NCBI GenBank assembly: GCA_002779055.1
Contig: PEXM01000080.1
Coordinates: 1 to 5,652 of the forward strand
Length of the DNA: 5,652 nt
Origin: Elusimicrobia bacterium CG08_land_8_20_14_0_20_44_26
GTDB lineage: Bacteria; CG03
Direction: 5' to 3'
Shown: piece by piece, positions 1 to 5,652 of the stretch
How positions within the stretch are numbered: position 1 is the first letter of the stretch
Layout: every line of letters begins with the position of its first letter
Position numbers and translations under genes: made by a program
Notes under the pieces: model-generated
The model's input: only the letters and a program-made list of their open reading frames with translations
Told to the model about the DNA's origin: nothing
The model's database searches: none

Positions 1-539
1 TGATAGATCGGTCCGAACTGCGGAGAAGCGTAAGAATAAAACGATGCGCCGAAGAAATTGGAGGCGATGCTGTTGTTGTAAAACACTGGGGAACCATACT
101 GAAAGTAAATGCCGTCGGTATTGCCGGTAATTTTATTATCGGTAATCGTCGGTGATGCGATATAACCACTAATACCCTGCTCATTATTGGAGATAGTATT
201 GCTGATCAATCTCGGATTCGCGCGGTTGCAATAGACGCCATATTGAGCGTACTGGATATCGCAGTATTTCAGAATACAATTCGCGTCATTGCTGGTATCT
301 TCAAACCGGATGCCGTACCAAGAACCGGCAGATGGCGTGGAACTGCTTGATGTAAAGACGATGTGGTTTGCAGAGGTTCCCTGAGCATCTAAAGTTCCAT
401 TGACGATCAGTTTCTTACCAGAATTGAAGGCGACCTTGGTTCCCGGATCGATGGTCAGTTCAGCGCCGGATGCGATTGTGACATCGCCGGTGACAGTTAC
501 CTTACCATACCAGGTTGTGTCGGATGAGATCGTACCACT
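1..539 (-). repeat. Second parallel beta-helix module, cut by the window edge
   Basis: Residues about 1210-1388. The cap (VTVTGDVTIASGAELTIDPG, then LIVNGTLDAQGT) parallels that of the first module. Rungs follow: ILKYCDIQYAQYGVYCN, PRLISNTISNNEQGISGY, SPTITDNKITGNTDGIYF and SPVFYNNSIASNFFGASF. The rung repeat of roughly 22 residues is far more regular here than in the first module, with Asn-Asn/Asn-Thr turns and a Gly-Ile/Val-Tyr rung end. The last visible words (SPQFGPIY) begin another rung, so the helix continues beyond the window. Confidence 0.82.
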
Positions 540-3500
540 GGCTGTCATCTGAGGAAAATAGTTGGCGCCGATGTCCGGAATCGTGCCATCCAAATCATAT
601 TCACAATAATAATTCGGAAATTGAGGAAGTTCAAGAATCATATCCGATCCATCTATTGCAGGGCTTTTAGATTGTAATCGAAAATCATCCCGTGCTGTAT
701 TTATTAAAAATGGATTGGCATAATATGCTTGAACTTGAGAAACACAATTATAGTAATAATTGCTCATTCCGTCCCAGGTTATCGGATCGCCGGTAATCGG
801 GTCTACAGGAAAATACATAGAGGCTGTGTGAAAAATCGAATTATATATTTGAACGTCAATAGATCCATAATAGTAGTCATCAATCTGATTAATAGAGATT
901 GCATTACCATCGTTGCTACTACTTCCGATATTATAAAATGTGCAAAAATCAACAAAAATATCCATAGTTGATGTATTGCCTATTTGCTGATCACCAAACC
1001 AAAGAAAAATCCCCTGATAAGCAATATCATTCAGTGTTGAATGATGAATGAAAAATGTTGAAGTTTGATCTTGGTCCAGGAAATCTTCTGTAAATAAAAC
1101 GCCAACATGACAATCATGGATATTAACTCGATTAAATTCCATTATTGCGTCATCAGTTTTACCGATTGCGATACCGACATTACAGTTTTTAATTTCAATA
1201 TTTTCCAACTCTACCGATGACGCGTTATCCTTGATCCCAAGACCGCAATAAGTATCCTTGATGATCACATTTGACATCTGAATTACTCCGGATCCCTTTG
1301 ATACAATCAAGGTGTCCTCTATTGTTGGAGTACTCGTATATGGATCGGTAAACGAGCTTTCTCTACCGGCACCTTGTAATGTTACCGGCTGGCTGGCGGT
1401 TCCTTCAATAGTCAATTCACCTTTGACTTCTATCGTGAATCCATCGGCAAAATTGATACTATCCCCGGCAGATATGGTTAGATAGTCATCAGCAGGAATA
1501 GTTAGAGTATATCCAGGAATTGTATTTACCACTGTCTGATAACGCGGTCTTAGTTCAATGTTTGCGTCTTTGACGACAACCTTTGTCTCTCGATTAGTCG
1601 GAGATAGAATCCAGATCTTAGAACTATTCTGAGAAATATCAACAGGAGATCCATTTTGATAAGCTTCCCATCCGGAAAATGCCCTAATTTCAGTCTGTTT
1701 TGAAATTGCCGCCGGTGCTTTAATCGAATAATCAGGAACTCCGGATTGCTGGTCGTTATTTTGATCTTTGAAAACTTGGTAAAGTGTTGTATCAAGATTT
1801 CTGAATATATTATCCTGACTTCTGTCTCCTTCCATGTACCATGGATCCCGTATTGAAATATCTGTATGGCAATAAGTTTCCGGTTCATAACTCGTTTGAA
1901 AGAATATATCGACTTTATCATAATATTGAGCATTTTGCGTTTCTTCAAGAACATCATTTGGAATAAACTGTTTATTAACTTTATATTTCGTGTGTTCATT
2001 ATTCCAGCAATTATGATGTACTGTATCGCCAGTTGATGGTCTTTCCAGCGCTTCGCTGAGTGTGGTCGCAGTATATGTTTTCGTCTGATACATTCGAAGG
2101 GTCTCATGGTTTGAAAACGTGGTACTTAAATTGTTAATCCCGATTAATCCAGGCAAGTCTTCCATACTATTCTGATATTCCGTATTAAACTCAACCCAAA
2201 CAGGATCTGGTTGTCCTGAAATTTCGTCTTTAAGGGTCGAATAAACCAAACGTTCTGCACAAGTTGAGTCCAATAAACCATAACGGTTATCTTTATTCTC
2301 GATCAATAAAAACCAAAGCAATCCTTCAGCCCCGAATTTCGAACAGGTTTTAAAAACATCTTCAAAAAAAGTATTTTGTTTTTCCTGAGAAAAATATCTT
2401 AAATGTTGACATAATGTTGCGTTTGGATCTAGGGCTTGATTTGTTGTCACCGGGTATCCTGTTTCGGAGATCCATACAGGCACCTCCTTATTTAAAACAT
2501 CCAGTGCGCGTCGAGTCGAATAGACAAGTTCTCCAACCAAGAATCCTAAAACGGGGCTGGCATTACCGAGTTCAACTTCATGGGGATAAAAATTAAGAGC
2601 CACAGCATCATAGTAAGTTTTCCATTGATCCAACCTTTTAGATAACTCAAAAATATGAAAAGTTTGTATGTATTGCCGCCCAACGTCTGAATCTTCATCA
2701 TGAACAGCTTTTGATAACGTCATAATCACTGAATCCTGAAAAGTATCTCTTTCCCATGCAGAACCTTTTCGCCACCAATCATAAGCTTCATTATAACGTG
2801 CAGCGTTTAGCTCTCCATCACCCATCCAAAGATTTACTTCATTTCTATATTTTCTTACGACTGCTCGAGCATATTTTTCTAAGTAATAAAGATATACTCT
2901 CGAATCTACGGAGGTATAGTTTTCTGGATTTAGTCCCCTTACTGTGCCGGGGGCAATACTTTTGTCATTATTGTTGTAATCCGGAGGACGATCTGAATGA
3001 CCCTGACCAATAAGAATCATCGGTTCAAGTCCATTATCATTAGCCGAGCTGATAAGTTTATCGAGATAAGTCCATCCAACCATCTCATTAGGGTGGTCGT
3101 TTGTCATAATAGTTATTTGTGTTATATAATTAGTGATATCTTCATCGGTTATTATTGGGAAATTCGGAATCGAATTTGGATCAATATTAGATATAGATGG
3201 AACAACTAAATTCCAGACAGCCTCCAAACGGATGTAATTTGCTCCTGCACCTTGGCCAACTTCAGCGCAATACTGTTCAATCTCATCTGACCATGACCAG
3301 TTATATTTATTTCCTGGATCGATTAGCGGAAATGGCCACGTACCACATGTACTAATACCAATATTACTTAAAACGTGATTTGCATCAGGTAGTGTTGGAT
3401 TACCTGACAGATATATGTTCTCTTTATTCGGTTCATTATATCCGGGTAATAGACATATATTAACAACAAGGTTATCATATTTTTTATTATCTTTATATCC

Positions 3501-4166
3501 GAATGAAAAATTAAATGGGAAACTGGCTAGAACCGATTCTGCCAAAGAAACTGAATCTACCCCCTCTACTACCGGATGTCCCGCCATCTGAGAGAATGCG
3601 GCTAATGGCAATATGACTATAGCAGAATCTGTGGGACAATATGACATTATTGAGGGATTAATCATATTTTCTATCGTACCATCCAAATCTGCTATCGTCA
3701 ACCAAGGATTATCCCATCTGAGATTGGTTATATTCGAGTTTAGATTATCTATCACTAGAATTAGCCCTTTTTGACCAAATTCTGAATGTAACGTAATTTT
3801 AAAGGAAATATCGAACCAAGCAGAAGGCCATCCCCACAAAAAGGGTGGGAGGATATATATAAAATCGCAATCAACTCTAGTATCTTTAATTTTAAAATAT
3901 ACATCGATTGTATTATCTTCAGATGAAGGACGGTAGTTTATAGATTTTAGGGTACCAAATCTAATGTCTTCGACAAGAGGATCCTCTATTATTGATTCCT
4001 TTAAATCTGATAAATTATTATTCCATTCTTTTAAAAATGCAGCTGTCAGTTCATCTTCAACAGCATATTCCCGATCATTCACTCGCATCAATATTTTCAA
4101 ATCACTTGAAAATGCGTTGTTAGATAAAAGAACACAAACAATAAATAAAAAGTATTTCCTTAACAT
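1..4166 (-). CDS. Large exported modular protein: glycosidase-like TIM barrel plus parallel beta-helix modules (3' end outside window)
   Basis: Starts at ATG 4166 behind a GGAGG site and stays open for 1388 codons to the left edge, so the C-terminus is missing. Residues 1-20 are a signal peptide (cleavage likely after AFS). Residues 21-265 are beta-rich and unrecognised. Residues about 270-650 fit a clan GH-A (beta/alpha)8 barrel: strand 2 has NYIRLEAVW with Arg313; strand 4 has WMGDGELN with Glu452 in the acid/base place; strand 6 has LNFYPHE with His529; strand 7 has VPVWISETGYP with Glu568 as nucleophile candidate; strand 8 has LLWFLLIE followed by YGLLD. Residues 660-877 connect, ending in a FSGWEAYQNG segment resembling InlB-type repeats. 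Two right-handed beta-helix modules follow, at about 878-1160 and 1210 onward, separated by SPAIDG (1168-1173) and DIGANYF (1198-1204). Family knowledge suggests a secreted polysaccharide-binding or -cleaving protein; the substrate is not readable. Gly451 replaces the usual Asn before the acid/base Glu, so it could be a non-catalytic binder. A C-terminal sorting or anchoring domain is plausible beyond the window but unseen. Confidence 0.94.
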   Translation of the reverse strand, partial: MLRKYFLFIVCVLLSNNAFSSDLKILMRVNDREYAVEDELTAAFLKEWNNNLSDLKESIIEDPLVEDIRFGTLKSINYRPSSEDNTIDVYFKIKDTRVDCDFIYILPPFLWGWPSAWFDISFKITLHSEFGQKGLILVIDNLNSNITNLRWDNPWLTIADLDGTIENMINPSIMSYCPTDSAIVILPLAAFSQMAGHPVVEGVDSVSLAESVLASFPFNFSFGYKDNKKYDNLVVNICLLPGYNEPNKENIYLSGNPTLPDANHVLSNIGISTCGTWPFPLIDPGNKYNWSWSDEIEQYCAEVGQGAGANYIRLEAVWNLVVPSISNIDPNSIPNFPIITDEDITNYITQITIMTNDHPNEMVGWTYLDKLISSANDNGLEPMILIGQGHSDRPPDYNNNDKSIAPGTVRGLNPENYTSVDSRVYLYYLEKYARAVVRKYRNEVNLWMGDGELNAARYNEAYDWWRKGSAWERDTFQDSVIMTLSKAVHDEDSDVGRQYIQTFHIFELSKRLDQWKTYYDAVALNFYPHEVELGNASPVLGFLVGELVYSTRRALDVLNKEVPVWISETGYPVTTNQALDPNATLCQHLRYFSQEKQNTFFEDVFKTCSKFGAEGLLWFLLIENKDNRYGLLDSTCAERLVYSTLKDEISGQPDPVWVEFNTEYQNSMEDLPGLIGINNLSTTFSNHETLRMYQTKTYTATTLSEALERPSTGDTVHHNCWNNEHTKYKVNKQFIPNDVLEETQNAQYYDKVDIFFQTSYEPETYCHTDISIRDPWYMEGDRSQDNIFRNLDTTLYQVFKDQNNDQQSGVPDYSIKAPAAISKQTEIRAFSGWEAYQNGSPVDISQNSSKIWILSPTNRETKVVVKDANIELRPRYQTVVNTIPGYTLTIPADDYLTISAGDSINFADGFTIEVKGELTIEGTASQPVTLQGAGRESSFTDPYTSTPTIEDTLIVSKGSGVIQMSNVIIKDTYCGLGIKDNASSVELENIEIKNCNVGIAIGKTDDAIMEFNRVNIHDCHVGVLFTEDFLDQDQTSTFFIHHSTLNDIAYQGIFLWFGDQQIGNTSTMDIFVDFCTFYNIGSSSNDGNAISINQIDDYYYGSIDVQIYNSIFHTASMYFPVDPITGDPITWDGMSNYYYNCVSQVQAYYANPFLINTARDDFRLQSKSPAIDGSDMILELPQFPNYYCEYDLDGTIPDIGANYFPQMTASGTISSDTTWYGKVTVTGDVTIASGAELTIDPGTKVAFNSGKKLIVNGTLDAQGTSANHIVFTSSSSTPSAGSWYGIRFEDTSNDANCILKYCDIQYAQYGVYCNRANPRLISNTISNNEQGISGYIASPTITDNKITGNTDGIYFQYGSPVFYNNSIASNFFGASFYSYASPQFGPIY
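687..1535 (-). repeat. First right-handed parallel beta-helix module within the large exported protein
   Basis: Residues about 878-1160. It opens with a cap-like run (LTISAGDSINFADG, then GELTIEGTASQPVTLQG) and continues with short-rung sequence rich in Asn, Ile, Val and Cys, such as VELENIEIKNCNVGIAIG and FNRVNIHDCHVGVLF. It ends before SPAIDG and DIGANYF, signatures that commonly close such modules in surface proteins. These folds often bind or cleave polysaccharides but also serve as structural stalks; no polygalacturonase- or lyase-type catalytic set is evident. Confidence 0.75.
2217..3359 (-). other. TIM-barrel (clan GH-A-like) domain within the large exported protein
   Basis: Residues about 270-650. 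Strand candidates in order: GTWPFP (near 275), ANYIRLEAVW (309-318), LEPMILIGQGH (380-390), VNLWMGDGELN (444-454), QYIQTFHI (498-505), YDAVALNFYPHE (519-530), VPVWISETGYP (562-572) and GLLWFLLIE (615-623). The sequence after strand 4 (a WWRKGSAW segment) and before strand 7 (SPVLGFLVGELV) resembles uncharacterised GH-A-like proteins that I recall with an ENE acid/base motif and an ETGYP nucleophile motif. That resemblance is from memory, not from a search. Substrate specificity cannot be assigned. Confidence 0.72.
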
Positions 4167-4175
4167 AGTTAATAT

Positions 4176-4180
4176 CCTCC
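4176..4180 (-). promoter_or_regulatory. Strong ribosome binding site of the large exported protein
   Basis: GGAGG sits nine bases upstream of the ATG at 4166, inside the 22-base gap after the TGA of the lipoprotein gene. This fixes the start codon, and the signal peptide that follows agrees. The tight spacing supports co-transcription, while the strong site means translation need not depend on coupling to the upstream gene. Confidence 0.85.
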
Positions 4181-4188
4181 AATATTTT

Positions 4189-5532
4189 TCATCTTATTCC
4201 TTTATAAATAATTGTACCGGCAGACTCAACGATGTAAACAACATCACCTTTCTGAGCCACTGACACATAACGGGAGTGTGAATCACCCCTTAATTCTGAA
4301 TAATTATGAAATGTTTTACCGTTATAGTGAATGACATTATTGAAGTCACCGACAGCAAAGAAATCATTCATACCATTTCCGTCTATTCGACGTATGGCAC
4401 CTAAATTTACACTTACACTATAAGTGTAATCATCAAAAATATTTATATTATGAATGCTGAAAATACCATCAACCGCACCTCCAATATAAAATAATAAGTA
4501 TTTACAATTATTCGGAATCCAAGATGCTCCAACAGTACTATAGACCGGATCCGGATAGTATCGATTATCCCTGTCCCAGATTGTTGTCCAGTTCTGGCCA
4601 TCAAAATAGATGAGAGCGCCGCCCTGTACTTCAATACTAATTGCGCCAATCCAAATCCTTGTTTGATTGGTTACTTGATCAAATATGCCATTAATGCGGT
4701 AATAGTTATAATCGGGAATATCTTCTATTTTCTTAAATGTCTTCCCGTCATAATGCACTACAGTGCCTTCCCCGATAAAATACATATTGCTCGATGAAGA
4801 GCCCCACATCCAATAGACCGGATGATCAGACTCACTTAAAACGCCCATATCCCAAAGATGATAAAGCGTCCATCTTTGCCCATCCCAATGATAAGGAAGT
4901 CCTGACGATACCCAAATATCATTGTCAGAAAATACAAGAATGTCATATATCGTTGCGCCATATTTGATTTGTTTTAGCGTCCATGAATTTCCATCCCAAT
5001 GAGCCGCATTGGGGGAATAACCTCCTGTATCCGGTTCAGGTATAAATTCTCCAACCACCCATACATTATTCTCATCTACAATTTCAACGTCTTCAAGATA
5101 CCCACCGCCATTACAGAGTACGATCTTTTCCCAGGTGAAGTCGTGGCTTGTCGTATCCATCGTTGTGACGCTAAGCCACTCACTTTTGTCTATCGTTTCG
5201 CCGTGGTCTTTCACCAGCAGGCGATAGCGATAGGTCGTGGCAGGCTCGGCATTCCAGTCTGTCACAATTGTATCTTCACCAAATAAAGTGCCGGTAAGAA
5301 CGATGAGGCTATCCCGCTGGATGGCATAGTTTCGTTTACCTGACCCTGAGATTGAAAACGACAAACTGACAAAAGAAGGGCCGGCATAGTCGAGCGCGAA
5401 GTCTTTGCCTTCATTTTGCGGTTCAGTCGGACATTCCCTGCAGGACATCAACGTGGTCAAGACGATAGCGCTGAAAACGGTAACGGTGAGTTTATTGATT
5501 GAAACATTTGGGATAGGCAATTTTCCTGTCAT
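4189..5532 (-). CDS. Surface lipoprotein: FN3-like domain plus HWDG-repeat seven-bladed beta-propeller
   Basis: Complete 447-residue reading frame, ATG at 5532, TGA at 4191-4189. Residues 1-30 form a signal peptide with Lys14, a hydrophobic stretch 15-28 and a lipobox L28-M29-S30-C31, so Cys31 should be lipidated. Arg at +2 gives no inner-membrane retention signal by the E. coli rule, which favours the outer membrane. After a Pro/Glu-rich linker (CPTEP), residues about 50-125 look like a fibronectin-III-like sandwich (TTYRYRLLVKD, then WLSVTT). Residues about 146-443 hold repeated blades: a strand such as NVWVVGE or DIWVSSG, then an H[WY]DGxxW/F motif at about 178, 215, 260, 309 and 402. I count seven blade-type strands, of which blade 5 lacks the DG motif and the last ends at the C-terminus. 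Propellers of this kind usually bind proteins or glycans; no catalytic residues are recognisable and the ligand is unknown. It is the promoter-proximal gene, followed after 22 bases by the large exported protein. The start is chosen because it gives a well-formed signal peptide and no other Met precedes the lipobox. The gene is certain; its function is not. Confidence 0.95.
   Translation of the reverse strand: MTGKLPIPNVSINKLTVTVFSAIVLTTLMSCRECPTEPQNEGKDFALDYAGPSFVSLSFSISGSGKRNYAIQRDSLIVLTGTLFGEDTIVTDWNAEPATTYRYRLLVKDHGETIDKSEWLSVTTMDTTSHDFTWEKIVLCNGGGYLEDVEIVDENNVWVVGEFIPEPDTGGYSPNAAHWDGNSWTLKQIKYGATIYDILVFSDNDIWVSSGLPYHWDGQRWTLYHLWDMGVLSESDHPVYWMWGSSSSNMYFIGEGTVVHYDGKTFKKIEDIPDYNYYRINGIFDQVTNQTRIWIGAISIEVQGGALIYFDGQNWTTIWDRDNRYYPDPVYSTVGASWIPNNCKYLLFYIGGAVDGIFSIHNINIFDDYTYSVSVNLGAIRRIDGNGMNDFFAVGDFNNVIHYNGKTFHNYSELRGDSHSRYVSVAQKGDVVYIVESAGTIIYKGIR
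4204..5088 (-). repeat. Beta-propeller repeats within the lipoprotein
   Basis: Protein-level repeat, residues about 149-443. Each unit pairs a strand ending in a V-W-V-x-G-like pattern (NNVWVVGE, NDIWVSSG, SNMYFIGE, TRIWIGA, KYLLFYIGG, NDFFAVGD, DVVYIVES) with a following strand carrying HWDGNSW, HWDGQRW, HYDGKTF, YFDGQNW or HYNGKTF. Seven copies of the first strand fit a seven-bladed propeller. Unit five lacks a recognisable DG motif and is longer, and the final unit ends GTIIYKGIR, resembling GTVVHYDGK in unit three without the DG. Blade number is by eye. Confidence 0.7.
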
Positions 5533-5537
5533 TTATT

Positions 5538-5543
5538 CTTTCC
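5538..5543 (-). promoter_or_regulatory. Weak ribosome binding site of the lipoprotein gene
   Basis: GGAAAG lies five bases (AATAA) upstream of the ATG at 5532. It matches the Shine-Dalgarno core only partly, but its spacing is right and it supports this start over any internal Met. It is clearly weaker than the site of the downstream gene. Confidence 0.5.
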
Positions 5544-5590
5544 GACTTAGACTTCTTTTCGTCAATTTCAATTTCTTTGCTACTAATTTC

Positions 5591-5619
5591 AATATATATT
5601 AAAATCTGCTGGTTGTCAA
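5591..5619 (-). promoter_or_regulatory. Sigma-70-type promoter of the two-gene unit
   Basis: On the minus strand a perfect -35 hexamer TTGACA (5619-5614) is followed after exactly 17 bases by a -10 hexamer TATATT (5596-5591), one base off TATAAT. Transcription would start near 5584, leaving a leader of about 50 bases before the lipoprotein ATG at 5532. No second promoter is evident in the 22-base gap before the downstream gene, so this one probably drives both. The Bacteroidota-type consensus (TTTG with TAnnTTTG) is not matched. Identified by eye, not tested. Confidence 0.72.
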
Positions 5620-5652
5620 TAGGCCTTTAAAAATATCTTTCAGATTCACCTC

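Noticed and set aside
1550..2107. A 185-codon open frame on the minus strand
   Set aside because: It lies entirely inside the large exported protein gene in another frame. Its product is basic and low in ordered domain features, while the overlapping frame continues with clear domain motifs on both sides.
3833..3849. Possible hairpin with CCCAC and GTGGG arms around a seven-base loop
   Set aside because: It is inside the coding sequence (encoding the aromatic PPFLWGW patch), only five base pairs long, and has no T-run after it on either strand, so it is not a terminator.
3964..4263. A 99-codon open frame on the plus strand across the gene junction
   Set aside because: It is antisense to the signal peptide and start of the large gene and to the end of the lipoprotein gene, its Ser-rich product has no recognisable features, and no convincing start signals were seen.
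4999..5286. A 95-codon open frame on the plus strand
   Set aside because: Antisense to the lipoprotein gene's FN3-like and first propeller region; no ribosome binding site or protein family features recognised.
5591..5600. Ten-base palindrome AATATATATT overlapping the -10 hexamer as a possible operator
   Set aside because: Simple AT alternation in an AT-rich leader is expected by chance, and there is no second copy or longer dyad.
5599..5652. Short open stretch on the minus strand entering from the right edge and stopping at a TAA (5601-5599), possibly the end of an upstream gene
   Set aside because: Only 17 codons are visible and it overlaps the probable promoter; there is too little to tell coding from chance.

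Overview
The window holds two genes, both on the minus strand, and reads as an accessory, cell-surface/secreted locus from a Gram-negative-type, moderately AT-rich bacterium. The genes are a complete 447-residue lipoprotein (5532 down to 4189) and, 22 bases downstream of its stop, the first 1388 codons of a very large exported protein (4166 down to the left edge, where it is still open). There are no RNA genes, mobile elements or CRISPR arrays that I can see.

Organism: Both proteins look like the multi-domain secreted proteins common in the Fibrobacterota-Chlorobiota-Bacteroidota superphylum and its uncultured neighbours (for example Marinimicrobia, KSB1/Calditrichota-like or Cloacimonadota-like lineages). 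Pointers are a lipoprotein start reading SCRECPTEP, HWDG-type propeller repeats, and parallel beta-helix modules with SPAIDG and DIGANYF signatures. A near-consensus sigma-70 promoter and a GGAGG ribosome binding site argue against typical Bacteroidota, which use a different promoter consensus and rarely use Shine-Dalgarno sites. This placement is inference only.

Layout, right to left in the direction of transcription: 5652-5533 is a leader region with a TTGACA/TATATT promoter (17-base spacer) and a weak GGAAAG ribosome binding site. 5532-4189 encodes a lipoprotein with a type II signal peptide, a fibronectin-III-like domain and a probable seven-bladed beta-propeller. 4188-4167 is a short spacer with a strong GGAGG site. 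4166-1 encodes an exported protein with a signal peptide, an unrecognised beta-rich N-terminal region, a glycosidase-like (clan GH-A type) TIM barrel, a connecting region ending in an InlB-repeat-like segment, and two successive right-handed parallel beta-helix modules. The second helix module runs off the window.

How they may work together: the spacing and the single visible promoter suggest one transcript. The first product would be anchored in the outer membrane as a propeller (a typical binding scaffold). The second would be exported and could bind or cleave a polysaccharide. The substrate cannot be read from the sequence. The acid/base motif of the barrel has Gly where clan GH-A enzymes normally have Asn, so catalysis is not assured. 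Base composition changes near some domain borders, suggesting that these proteins may be assembled from shuffled modules.
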